From Phreatobacter sp. (GTDB lineage: Bacteria; Pseudomonadota; Alphaproteobacteria; Rhizobiales; Phreatobacteraceae): DNA of 47,702 nt. Within the stretch, counting starts at the first letter, position 1. Every line of letters starts with the position of its first letter. Both the position numbers and the translations under genes were made by a program. The notes beneath the pieces were generated by a model, which saw nothing but the letters and a program-made list of their open reading frames with translations, was not told the DNA's origin and did no database searches. The stretch is taken from contig NZ_JAUYFA010000074.1 of the NCBI RefSeq assembly GCF_030691135.1, forward strand, positions 1 to 47,702, in the 5' to 3' direction. Shown piece by piece: positions 16,036 to 23,831 of the stretch.

Positions 16036-18987
16036 TCACGCTGCCTGGATCTGACAGAGCGTGGCCTTGCCTTCGTGCATTCCCGTCACCGGGTCGTAGC
16101 CGTAGGTGGTCACAGTGTTGACGCTCTCGCCGAGGACGATCGGATCCGTCCCCTGCGGGTAATTGCTGCGCTGGTCGACGCCCTGGTACCAGCCACCGAA
16201 GTGGAAGGGCATCCAGGCGACGCCGGGACCGACGCGCTCGGTGACCAGCGCCTTGACGCGGGCGCGACCGCCCTCCGGGCCGGCGACCCAAACCCAGGAA
16301 CCGTCGGCGATGCTGCGCTGGCCGGCGTCACGCGGGTTGATCTCGACGAACATGTCCTGCTGCAGCTCAGCGAGCCACTTGTTGGACCTGGTCTCCTCGC
16401 CACCGCCTTCGTACTCGACCAGCCGGCCGGAGGTGAGGATGATCGGGAACTGCCGCGCGATCCCCTTGTCCACTGCGCCTTTCTGATAGGTCGTGTGGAG
16501 GTTGGGCATGCGAAGTGTGCGCTCGTCCGCGCGGGCCGGATACTTGGCCACGAGGTCGGTGCGGGGCGTGTAGATCGGCTCGCGATGGATCGGCACCGGA
16601 TCGGGCAGGTTCCAGGCGATGGCGCGGGCCTTGCCGTTGCCGAAGGGGCAGACGTTCTTCTCGAGGCAGACACGCTGGATGCCGCCGGAGAGGTCGGTCG
16701 CCCAGGACACGGCGCCGGGATTGGCTCCGCCCTGACGCTCGATCTGCGCCTTTTCGTCCGGGGTCAGAGCCGAATCCCAGCCGAGTCGCTGGAAGATGGC
16801 ATAGGTGAACTCCGGATAGCCGTCCTGGATCGCCGAATCGAGGCTCCAGGAATTCTGCGCCAGCAGCGTCTCGCCGTTGCGCTCCAGGCCGAAGCGCGGC
16901 CGGAAGGTACCGCCGCCGTCCTTGATAGCGACATTGGTATTGTAGAGGATATGCGTGCCGGGGTGACGCACCTCGGGCTTGCCCCAGCACGGCCAGGGCA
17001 GGCCGTAGAAGTCACCGCCGACGTCCGCCAGATCCTTCGGCGCGCGCAGGGTGACGATGTCGAACTTGTCCTGGTTCGCCATGTGCGCCTTGATGCGCTC
17101 CGGTGACTGGCCAGTATAGCCGGTCGACCAGCCGCCGCGGTTGATCTCGCGGAGAATGGATTCGGCCTGGGGCTCGTCGCCGTACTTGCCCTTGATCATC
17201 GTGTAGTTCTTGAACATCTCAGTGGCGAAACCGAGCTTCTGGGCGAACTTGTAGATGATCCAGTAGTCGGTCGCCGATTCGAAGATCGGCTCCACCACCT
17301 TCTCGCCCCACTGGACCGACCGGTTGGATGCGGTCCGCGACCCGTCGCACTCGAAATTGGTGCAGGCCGGCAGGACATAGGTGCCGTCGCGCCGGTTGTG
17401 CAGCGAGACGAAGTTGGTCGGATGCGGGTCGACAACCACGAGAAGTTCGAGCTTGCCGAGGCCCTCGACCGCCGCCGGAACGCGCGGGATGGTGTTGCCG
17501 CCGTGACCCATGACGAACATCGCCTTGACGTTGTCCTTCTGGTCCACCTGCTCGCCCGGCAGCAGGGTCGCGTCAAACCAGCGGGTCGACGGGATGCCGG
17601 AGACCTCCATGTTCTGCTTGCCGGTACGGGCGGCGCGGCCGCCCTTGGCCGGCACGTCGTCGAAGCGCGACACAAAGTAGTCGTAGGGCACGTCCCAGAC
17701 ACGCGACCAGTGGCGCCAGGCGCCCTCGACCAGGCCGTAATAGAGCGGGAGGTTACCGACATCGAGGCCGAGATCGGTCGCACCCTGGACGTTGGTGTGA
17801 CCGCGGAAGATGTTGGCGCCGGTGCCGGGCGCGCCGACATTGCCGGTGAGCAGCAGCAGCGTGCAGTAGGCGCGCACGTTGGCGGTGCCGACCGTGTGCT
17901 GGGTGGCGCCCATGCACCAGATCAGGGTCGAGGGCTTCTCGGTGGCGAAGAGCTTGGCGACCTTCTCGAGCTGGGCGCCAGGAACGCCCGACACGTCCTC
18001 GACGGTCTTCGGGTCCCACTTCTCGACTTCCTTCAGCGCCTCGGACATGCCGTAGACGCGCTGGGCGAGGAACTCCTTGTCCTCCCAGCCGTTTTTGATG
18101 ATGTGCCACATGATGCCCCAGATCACCGGAATGTCGGTGCCGGAGCGGATGCGGACATATTCCGTCGCATGGGCGGCAGTACGCGTCATGCGGGGATCGA
18201 TGACGATCATGTTGGCGCGGTTGATCTCCTTGCCGACCAGCACATGCTGCAGCGACACGGGATGGGCCTCGGCAGGGTTGCCGCCCATGATGATCATGGT
18301 CTTGGAATTGCGGATGTCGTTGTAGGAGTTCGTCTGGGCGCCGTAGCCCCAGGTGTTGGCGACGCCGGCCACCGTGGTGGAGTGGCAGATGCGGGCCTGG
18401 TGGTCGACGTTGTTCGTGCCCCAGAAGGCGGCGAACTTGCGGAACAGATAGGCCGCTTCGTTGGTGAACTTGGCCGAGCCGAGCATGTAGACGGAATCGG
18501 CGCCGGACTTGCCGCGGATCTCCATCATCTTGTCGCCGATCTCGTTGAACGCCTGGTCCCACGAGATGCGCTGCCACTGGCCGCCGACGAGCTTCATCGG
18601 ATATTTGACGCGGCGCTCGCCGAAGACGAGCTCACGCGAGGCGGCGCCCTTGGCGCAATGCGTGCCGCGGTTGATCGGGCTCTCCCAGGCCGGCTCCTGG
18701 CCGGTCCAGACGCCGTTCTGCACCTCGGCCTTGACGGTGCAGCCCACCGAGCAATGGGTGCACATGTTCTTCTTGACGGTGATGGCGACGCCCGGCTGGG
18801 GGGCGGCGACAGCCTCGGCGCGACGGACAGCACCGAGGGTCAGCGAGCCGACGGCGACGGCGCCGGCGGCGGTGAGGCCGGAGCGGGCGAGGAAGGTACG
18901 ACGATCCATCACCCCGGAGGTCAGGCCGCCGGCGAGGCCGGTGAGGCGGGTGCGGGCAGCGTCCTGGGACTTGCGCTTGATGAGCAT
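16036..18987 (-). CDS. fdhA: Formate dehydrogenase alpha subunit, Cys-type, Tat-exported, Mo/W-bis-MGD
   Basis: This 983-residue catalytic subunit oxidises formate to CO2. A twin-arginine signal is present (DRRTFLARSG, Arg29-Arg30), so the enzyme works in the periplasm. The N-terminal [4Fe-4S] site is Cys76, Cys79, Cys83 and Cys111. The active site reads ARICHSTTVAG, giving Cys201 as metal ligand with the following His202. It is therefore a cysteine, not selenocysteine, enzyme. The C-terminal molybdopterin dinucleotide-binding domain is intact (GRLVEYEGGGEETRS, VNTVTTYGYDPVTGMHE). A tungstate importer nearby suggests tungsten as possible metal, but this is inference. The gene follows a Tat-target peptide gene after 13 bp and precedes beta and gamma. 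Confidence 0.95.
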   Translation of the reverse strand: MLIKRKSQDAARTRLTGLAGGLTSGVMDRRTFLARSGLTAAGAVAVGSLTLGAVRRAEAVAAPQPGVAITVKKNMCTHCSVGCTVKAEVQNGVWTGQEPAWESPINRGTHCAKGAASRELVFGERRVKYPMKLVGGQWQRISWDQAFNEIGDKMMEIRGKSGADSVYMLGSAKFTNEAAYLFRKFAAFWGTNNVDHQARICHSTTVAGVANTWGYGAQTNSYNDIRNSKTMIIMGGNPAEAHPVSLQHVLVGKEINRANMIVIDPRMTRTAAHATEYVRIRSGTDIPVIWGIMWHIIKNGWEDKEFLAQRVYGMSEALKEVEKWDPKTVEDVSGVPGAQLEKVAKLFATEKPSTLIWCMGATQHTVGTANVRAYCTLLLLTGNVGAPGTGANIFRGHTNVQGATDLGLDVGNLPLYYGLVEGAWRHWSRVWDVPYDYFVSRFDDVPAKGGRAARTGKQNMEVSGIPSTRWFDATLLPGEQVDQKDNVKAMFVMGHGGNTIPRVPAAVEGLGKLELLVVVDPHPTNFVSLHNRRDGTYVLPACTNFECDGSRTASNRSVQWGEKVVEPIFESATDYWIIYKFAQKLGFATEMFKNYTMIKGKYGDEPQAESILREINRGGWSTGYTGQSPERIKAHMANQDKFDIVTLRAPKDLADVGGDFYGLPWPCWGKPEVRHPGTHILYNTNVAIKDGGGTFRPRFGLERNGETLLAQNSWSLDSAIQDGYPEFTYAIFQRLGWDSALTPDEKAQIERQGGANPGAVSWATDLSGGIQRVCLEKNVCPFGNGKARAIAWNLPDPVPIHREPIYTPRTDLVAKYPARADERTLRMPNLHTTYQKGAVDKGIARQFPIILTSGRLVEYEGGGEETRSNKWLAELQQDMFVEINPRDAGQRSIADGSWVWVAGPEGGRARVKALVTERVGPGVAWMPFHFGGWYQGVDQRSNYPQGTDPIVLGESVNTVTTYGYDPVTGMHEGKATLCQIQAA

Positions 18988-19000
18988 GGGGGAGCGCCTC

Positions 19001-19225
19001 TCAGTAGCGGTTGGTGCGATAGAAAGCCTGGACGTCCGCAGAATTGGCCTGGTAACGGGCCTTTGTGCGTTCGTTCCGGCTCTCGCGCGTGGCGGTCTGG
19101 GCTTCGGCCGGCTCGGCGCCGACGATGGCTGCTGCGGTGACGACGGACGCCCCCGTCATCGCCTTGAGGAAAGCGCGGCGAGCCGGAGCGGCGGCGTTTC
19201 CTTGGTTCTTGGCACTACCCGACAT
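19001..19225 (-). CDS. Formate dehydrogenase region Tat-target peptide
   Basis: This 74-residue protein has a twin-arginine signal (RRAFLKAMTGASVVTAAA, Arg16-Arg17) followed by a short polar tail ending YRTNRY. Such peptides are regularly found just upstream of Tat-exported formate dehydrogenase genes and are known as the formate dehydrogenase region Tat target family. Their role is not established, though co-export or assembly of the complex is a reasonable guess. A GGGAGGA ribosome binding site precedes the ATG. The gene is 30 bp after the HTH-TorD gene and 13 bp before the alpha subunit. Confidence 0.88.
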   Translation of the reverse strand: MSGSAKNQGNAAAPARRAFLKAMTGASVVTAAAIVGAEPAEAQTATRESRNERTKARYQANSADVQAFYRTNRY

Positions 19226-19255
19226 GGTCGCGTCCTCCCGTTCGTCCCTCGCGCC

Positions 19256-20068
19256 TCAGGCGTCGAAGGAGAAAGCCTCGTCTTCAATGGCGACGAACAG
19301 GCGACCGACCGCGCCGACGGCGGCATAGAAGGGTCTGTTCGTCATCGATTCCAGATCAGCGAAAAAGCGGCCGGCCCAAGGCTTCAGATGCGCCTCGAAG
19401 AAGGCCTTCTCCGTCTCGTAGCCCTGGCCGATCTCGCGGACGGCGAGGTTCGCCATCACGTCGAACAGCAGGGCTATGTGGTCTTCCGGCTCGCGCGAGT
19501 CGTCATCACGGATGATGGCGAGGTCGACGAAGGACTGGCGCACGGCGGCGAGCGGACGCTCGTGCAGGAAGCCCGTCAGATAGTAGGAGGCATAGGGCAG
19601 AAGCTCGCCGCGACCGACTCCGACGAAGAGATCGAAGAACTCGCGGTTGACAGCTTCGACCGAGGCTTCGCTGGCGGCCTTGGCGAGGGCCAGATGGGCC
19701 ATTCCAAGCGGCGACACGTCGCCCTTCAGCGCCGCAACGCGGCCCAGGACATCGGCGGTGGGAACGCGAAACAGGAGAAGGGCCAGCAGGCCGTATTCGG
19801 CCGACCGCAGCCGATCCATCTCGTCGACACCTGCAGATCGGTCCTGGGCGGCTTCCATGGCCACGGCGATGCTCGACCGGCTCTCGGGATAGATGTCGGG
19901 TCGCAGCACGTGGCGGCCAACACCGGAGATTTTCTCGACCGCGATGACACGCTCGGGCGGCACGCGGCTCCAGCTGGAGACGGAGGGCTGCGAAATGCCA
20001 AGCGCACGCGCCAGGGCACCAACCCCGCCGACCGCCTTGATCGCTTCCTCTAGTCCCCGCTCACGCAC
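19256..20068 (-). CDS. HTH (Cro/YdaS-like) - TorD chaperone fusion
   Basis: This 270-residue protein starts at a GTG. Residues about 5-60 form a small Cro/YdaS-type helix-turn-helix (VGALARALGISQPSVSSW, then VPPERVIAVEKISGV). Residues about 85-265 are a TorD/DmsD-type helical chaperone, with EYGLLALLLFRVPTADVL, in short YGLLALLLFR, and REPEDHIALLFDVMANL, in short EPEDHIALLFDVM, close to the family motif E-P-x-D-H. TorD-like chaperones bind Tat signals and guard cofactor insertion. The gene is directly upstream of the Tat-target peptide and formate dehydrogenase genes. The DNA-binding head suggests that chaperone occupancy could be coupled to transcription. That role is inference and the two-domain architecture is clear. 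Confidence 0.88.
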   Translation of the reverse strand: MRERGLEEAIKAVGGVGALARALGISQPSVSSWSRVPPERVIAVEKISGVGRHVLRPDIYPESRSSIAVAMEAAQDRSAGVDEMDRLRSAEYGLLALLLFRVPTADVLGRVAALKGDVSPLGMAHLALAKAASEASVEAVNREFFDLFVGVGRGELLPYASYYLTGFLHERPLAAVRQSFVDLAIIRDDDSREPEDHIALLFDVMANLAVREIGQGYETEKAFFEAHLKPWAGRFFADLESMTNRPFYAAVGAVGRLFVAIEDEAFSFDA

Positions 20069-20132
20069 TGCCGTGCCCGTTCCCTTACCCGGCCGGCGCT
20101 TGTCGGCGCGCCTTAGGCCATAGGCTCTCTAC

Positions 20133-20146
20133 ATTCGTCTTAGAAT
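20133..20146. promoter_or_regulatory. Inverted repeat upstream of the HTH-TorD gene
   Basis: ATTC-N6-GAAT lies in the 113-bp gap between the DUF3306 gene and the HTH-TorD gene, in a locally AT-richer stretch. On the minus strand a weak promoter can be drawn around it (TTGTAC, then TGTAGA after 15 bp). It is a candidate operator for the HTH domain encoded next to it. The arms are only four bases long, so confidence is low. Confidence 0.25.
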
Positions 20147-20181
20147 AGGTACAAGCTATGAGCGGTGATGGCAAGCGGCCG

Positions 20182-20862
20182 TCAGCCCGGAAGGGCACCG
20201 CCGTGGCGCCGGGCGACAGGCCGCAAGTCATTCGTTTCGCTAACATTATTGTGCGTTGCAACACGATCGGAAGCCGGTTCAACACCGGTTTGGCGTGGAT
20301 TGCCGGTCTCCTGGGCGGGCTCCTCGGCGGCGGGCTTCCCGGCGACCTGCGCAACGGGCGGAATTTGCTGCGCTGCACCATCAGACGGGGCCGGTTCGGG
20401 GCGCGATTGCGACACATTGTCTTGGCCCCCGCCGGCGACGACCGGTTCGCCGGCTGCATCCCGCCCGAGCGCCCTGTCGAACATCTCGGCCACTTCGCGG
20501 ATGGCGTCCCGGCCCGTCTCCATCGGGCCGAAGCCAGGCGCGGCACCCGGCGTGTTGTAGTCGTAGGCGTAGTCCAGCGCCGGGCTGACATAATCGCGGA
20601 TCGCGGGGTCGAGCAGCCACATGCGCTGCAGCGCGGCGTTGCGCAGGCCGGTCGGTACCCACGGCTGCATGAACGCGATGAGGCTCTGCCCGGGGACGAG
20701 GTCGTCGAGCCTCGGGAGTTCCGCCAGGAGATCGTCGAGCGTCTTGCCCTCGGGAAGGGCGGGCGACGCCGGCTCGGCCGCAGCCGGCGGGGCCGGAGCC
20801 GGCTCTGGCTCGCGCTTCAGCCGGGACCAGCGGGAGATGAACCCCTCATGACCGCGGCTCAT
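20182..20862 (-). CDS. DUF3306 domain protein of the formate dehydrogenase cluster
   Basis: This 226-residue soluble protein begins SRGHEGFISRWSRLKRE. Its conserved DUF3306 core is LPRLDDLVPGQSLIAFMQ, then VPTGLRNAALQRMWLLDPAIRDYVSP, in short LRNAALQRMWLLDPAI. The C-terminal third is low-complexity, rich in P, A, E and Q, and likely disordered. DUF3305 and DUF3306 proteins regularly accompany formate dehydrogenase genes, but no activity is known. The ATG overlaps the DUF3305 stop by 4 bp, so the two are translationally coupled. A long open frame exists on the opposite strand, but its product matches nothing. Confidence 0.85.
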   Translation of the reverse strand: MSRGHEGFISRWSRLKREPEPAPAPPAAAEPASPALPEGKTLDDLLAELPRLDDLVPGQSLIAFMQPWVPTGLRNAALQRMWLLDPAIRDYVSPALDYAYDYNTPGAAPGFGPMETGRDAIREVAEMFDRALGRDAAGEPVVAGGGQDNVSQSRPEPAPSDGAAQQIPPVAQVAGKPAAEEPAQETGNPRQTGVEPASDRVATHNNVSETNDLRPVARRHGGALPG

Positions 20863-21377
20863 GAACGCCTCCCGGGTGTCTGACGCGCGGGGTGTCCGAG
20901 ACCGAAGTCGGGCTCGGCGTGGGGATCCTTGCGGTCGCGCTTGCGCTTGAAGAAGGGCGCCTCGACGTGGTGGGCGTCGACGAAGGCCTGCAGCTCGACA
21001 GCGATCTCATGCGGCATGGCCAGAGGCTCGACCTTGTCGGACACGGCATCGACGAAGGCCTCTCCCTCATAGGGGTCGACGGTCGCTCCCGCCACGAACC
21101 AGCCGCCGTCGGCGCCCTCGCGCAGCGCCACCCAGACGGCCGGCCGGCCCGACACGAGATTGTCGCGGTAATGGGCCGTCTCACCGGAGTGGAAGACCAG
21201 CTCGGCGGGGCCGAGATACCAGCGCTCCACGGTCCCTTCGGCGCCGATGAGCGTGCCCGGCTGGACGACGGGCAGCCCCGGCAGCACGGCTTCCGGGAGC
21301 CATTCGAAATCCACCCAGGGATTGTTCAGCTTGCGCTTCACGGCGACGATGCCGACGGTCACGTTCTGCACGGGCAT
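20859..21377 (-). CDS. DUF3305 domain protein of the formate dehydrogenase cluster
   Basis: The 172-residue protein starts MPVQNVTVGIVAVKRKLNNPWVD. It shows the beta-rich DUF3305 pattern: WLPEAVLPGLP, GTVERWYLGPAELVFHSGET, in short WYLGPAELVFHSGET, PAVWVALR, then DPYEGEAFVD. A basic-acidic tail (FFKRKRDRKDPHAEPDFG) follows. Members are small soluble proteins found almost only beside formate dehydrogenase operons, with no known function. It is 11 bp after the DUF6352 gene and overlaps DUF3306. A longer upstream extension of the frame has atypical composition and was not used. Confidence 0.85.
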   Translation of the reverse strand: MPVQNVTVGIVAVKRKLNNPWVDFEWLPEAVLPGLPVVQPGTLIGAEGTVERWYLGPAELVFHSGETAHYRDNLVSGRPAVWVALREGADGGWFVAGATVDPYEGEAFVDAVSDKVEPLAMPHEIAVELQAFVDAHHVEAPFFKRKRDRKDPHAEPDFGLGHPARQTPGRRS

Positions 21378-21388
21378 GGACGTCTCCC

Positions 21389-22429
21389 TCAGGCCGCCTG
21401 CCGGCCAACGAGCGGCAGGCCGACGATCAGGTTCTGCGGCTTGATCCGGAGGATCATGTCCTCGGTCAGCGCCATGATGAGATAGACCGGCTTTCCCGCG
21501 AGTTTCGGGTCGATGGTGCGGGGATCGGCGAAGTCGAGTCGGAACAGGCCGCAGACGCGGCTCTGGTCGGCCGGATCGATCGCCTCGCCGCGCCACAGCC
21601 GGTTGCCGAGGGCGGTGGCCTCGGCGTCGAGGCCGACGAACCAGCGCCAGTCGGCATCCTCAATGCGATCGATCGTGGCGATGGTCGTCTCGACGCCGAG
21701 CATATGGGCGATCCAGGTTTCCAGCGCCCGGCACAGGGCCTCGCGAGAACGCGGGTCGCCGCCGATGTTGAAGACCATCGAGAAGGCGTCGGAACGCGAC
21801 CAGTAGGTGGGCGCGGTCTCATCGGTCATGACCTCCAGATCGCCCATGCCGTCGGTGCCCATCATGGCGGCCAGCGGAGAGGTTTGCAGCAGGGCCCGGC
21901 GCTCGGCCTCGAAGGCCTCGATGAGTTCCTGGTCCGCGAGGAGCAGCGTCCCGTCCTTCAGCGACCCCTTCTGGGGGCGGAAGAAGAGTTCGGCGGCACG
22001 CAGCACGAAGGGGTCCTCGCAGCCGTCGAGCGCATTGCGCAGGACGAGATGGACGAGCTGGTTGAGGAAGAGCGGCGGCACGCCCCTCGAACCCTGACGG
22101 ACGATGGCGAGATAGGCCGCCTCGATGCTCGGATGGGCCATCAGCTTGTCGCGGAAGCCGATCATGAACTGCCAGTTCTCGCGGGCATCCTCGTCCGCGA
22201 TGGCGGCGATCATGGCGGCGGTCACCGGCCGGCGCGGCTCACGCATCAGGTCGGCATGGAGCGCGCGCTCGGCGGCGCAGGCCTCGGCCGGCGGGACCAG
22301 TTCGGGGCGAGCGAGATAGGCGAGGATCATCTCGTCGGTGACGGCGAGGCCGCCGCCGTCGACACGGCGGGTCATGTGATGGCCGGACGAGACCCAGAAT
22401 TCGGTGACGGTGCGGGTTTCGGTGGTCAT
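21389..22429 (-). CDS. DUF6352 family protein of the formate dehydrogenase cluster
   Basis: This 346-residue protein has no signal peptide and no membrane segment. It starts TETRTVTEFWVSSGHHMTRR and has a helical N-terminal half (NWQFMIGFRDKLMAHPSIEAAY) and a more mixed C-terminal half ending LRIKPQNLIVGLPLVGRQ. I recognise it as the DUF6352 type seen in rhizobial formate dehydrogenase clusters, by recall rather than search. No catalytic motif is apparent. It overlaps the DUF6505 gene by 4 bp and precedes DUF3305 by 11 bp, so it belongs to the same accessory operon. Confidence 0.7.
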   Translation of the reverse strand: MTTETRTVTEFWVSSGHHMTRRVDGGGLAVTDEMILAYLARPELVPPAEACAAERALHADLMREPRRPVTAAMIAAIADEDARENWQFMIGFRDKLMAHPSIEAAYLAIVRQGSRGVPPLFLNQLVHLVLRNALDGCEDPFVLRAAELFFRPQKGSLKDGTLLLADQELIEAFEAERRALLQTSPLAAMMGTDGMGDLEVMTDETAPTYWSRSDAFSMVFNIGGDPRSREALCRALETWIAHMLGVETTIATIDRIEDADWRWFVGLDAEATALGNRLWRGEAIDPADQSRVCGLFRLDFADPRTIDPKLAGKPVYLIMALTEDMILRIKPQNLIVGLPLVGRQAA

Positions 22430-22974
22430 TTGCGGGCTGCCATCATGTCGATCAGGTCGACGCGTTCTTCGGGACCGTCATCGACCTCCTCATGGAAGGT
22501 GAAGGCGCGGGCGGTCGCATGCAGGCTGTCGGCGCCCGCCGTCTCCTCGCGTGCCGTCAGCGTGCGGAACTGTTCGCGAATCTCGCCGTCGACGACCACG
22601 CGGTGCATGGCCACCAGCGTGCCCTCGTCATGCTCGGCGAGGGACGTCGAGAAAGTGATCTCCTCCGCCGCTGCGGCGCGGGCCGCTTCCATGTCGGGCG
22701 CGCCGAGCCTGTCGATCAGGTGGTGGGCGAGGCTGTCGATGGCCGCGGCGCGTTCCTCCGGCCGGATCGGCTGCGCCACGACCAGTGTCGAGAAGCCGAG
22801 CGAGGCGACGCCGACGAAGCCGGCGCGGAAGGCGGCGCGCTCCTTGCCGGCGAGGCCGGCGACATCGCGGCCCCAGAACAGGAAGGTGCCCGTCACCGCC
22901 CATTCGCCGGGTTCGGCGGCCTCGGGGAAGACAAAGGTATCGGAGGGGTCGAGGCGGATGGTCCGCAGCATCAT
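22426..22974 (-). CDS. DUF6505 family protein of the formate dehydrogenase cluster
   Basis: This 182-residue soluble protein begins MMLRTIRLDPSDTFVFPEAAEPGEW. It includes VTGTFLFWGRDVAGL and ends VDLIDMMAARK. The start codon overlaps the stop of the upstream ligase-like gene (TGATG), and its own end overlaps the DUF6352 start by 4 bp, so expression is tightly coupled. The DUF6505 label is from recall of equivalent clusters. No enzymatic motif can be seen. It probably works with the neighbouring ligase-like protein, since the two are translationally linked. Confidence 0.7.
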   Translation of the reverse strand: MMLRTIRLDPSDTFVFPEAAEPGEWAVTGTFLFWGRDVAGLAGKERAAFRAGFVGVASLGFSTLVVAQPIRPEERAAAIDSLAHHLIDRLGAPDMEAARAAAAEEITFSTSLAEHDEGTLVAMHRVVVDGEIREQFRTLTAREETAGADSLHATARAFTFHEEVDDGPEERVDLIDMMAARK

Positions 22975-23723
22975 CACAGCTTCGGCCCTCCCGTCTCGCG
23001 GTCGAGCCAGGCGGCGGTCTTCAGGCCGTCGAGGAAGCCGAGGCGCCGCTCCATGTCGCCGATGACCGGGCGGACGACGAGGTCGCCTGCGGGCGAGACC
23101 GTGATCGTGTCGCCGGGCCGGTCCTTGGCGACGCGCCGGGCATAGTCGGCGAGGATCGGCGCGAAGCCCTGGTGCTGGAAGACATCGACGAGGCGCAGGA
23201 AGAAGCGGGCGAAGCTCTCGATCAGCATGGACGGGCCGACGCCCTCGAAACCCTCTTCGTCGAGGGCAGCGGAGGTGGGCGCCTGGCCCGGCTCGACGAG
23301 ACCCGAGAAGGCGACGCGGACGCTCGCCGAAAAGACCATCCAGGCGGGAACCTCGTCCTCGCCGCAGCGCTTCGGCCAGCCGAGCCGGCCGCCGCCGACC
23401 AGACCGCCGTCGAAGCGGATCGCGTCGGGATAACCGAAGGAGACGCTGCGCTCGGGCGGGCAAAGCGCGGCGATGGCATCGGCGGCGGCATTCATGCCGA
23501 TGAAGAAGGCCTTGCGCGCCTCGGCCAGCGGCTGGTCGGGCTCGAGGATCAGGGCGAATTCGGCGACATCGAAGCGGCGGACCCAGACGAGGGTACCGGC
23601 GCCCTCATCGGCAGCCGTGCGACAGGCATGGGCGAAGGCATCGCCCGATTCGCGCAGCGGAACGGCACGAAAGCCGGGAGGCAGATCGAGGGTCGACGGG
23701 GCGCGGAGCGTGACGAGGGCCAT
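22974..23723 (-). CDS. Biotin/lipoate-protein ligase-like protein, apparent catalytic lysine missing
   Basis: The 249-residue protein has the biotin/lipoate ligase fold pattern: DEGAGTLVWVRRFDVAEFALILEP early, then SVSFGYPDAIRFDGGLVGGGRLGW, in short YPDAIRFDGGLVGGGRL. In BirA the equivalent region reads WPNDLYLQDRKLAGIL, and the Lys there binds the acyl-adenylate. Here the aligned residue appears to be Leu, so normal ligase activity is doubtful. The ATG is preceded by AGGGA. It is the first gene of the accessory operon (DUF6505, DUF6352, DUF3305, DUF3306 follow) and is divergent from the polyferredoxin gene. I infer a binding or assembly role in formate dehydrogenase maturation. Confidence 0.75.
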   Translation of the reverse strand: MALVTLRAPSTLDLPPGFRAVPLRESGDAFAHACRTAADEGAGTLVWVRRFDVAEFALILEPDQPLAEARKAFFIGMNAAADAIAALCPPERSVSFGYPDAIRFDGGLVGGGRLGWPKRCGEDEVPAWMVFSASVRVAFSGLVEPGQAPTSAALDEEGFEGVGPSMLIESFARFFLRLVDVFQHQGFAPILADYARRVAKDRPGDTITVSPAGDLVVRPVIGDMERRLGFLDGLKTAAWLDRETGGPKL

Positions 23724-23776
23724 GGAGTCCCTGGTTTCGGGGGCGCGGCAACAGGCCGGTCTGGTTCTTTTGACTG

Positions 23777-23792
23777 CTTCCAATATATGAAG
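23777..23792. promoter_or_regulatory. Divergent promoter region with CTTC-N8-GAAG inverted repeat
   Basis: The 108-bp gap between the ligase-like gene (minus) and the polyferredoxin gene (plus) holds an AT-rich core, CTTCCAATATATGAAG, with four-base arms. It resembles in outline the ATTC-N6-GAAT repeat before the HTH-TorD gene. It could be the control site for both halves of the formate dehydrogenase island. Evidence is only the repeat and its position. Confidence 0.25.
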
Positions 23793-23831
23793 ATGACCCG
23801 TGGCGGAAAGAGCCGCGGCCCGGAGAGCACA

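Noticed and set aside
16036-18987. Selenocysteine in the formate dehydrogenase active site
   Set aside because: The codon at the metal-ligand position is TGC (cysteine), the frame has no internal TGA, and no SECIS-like element is needed.
20158-20883. A 241-codon plus-strand frame opposite the DUF3306 gene
   Set aside because: The product has no match, whereas the minus frame shows the DUF3306 core and is coupled to DUF3305 by a 4-bp overlap.
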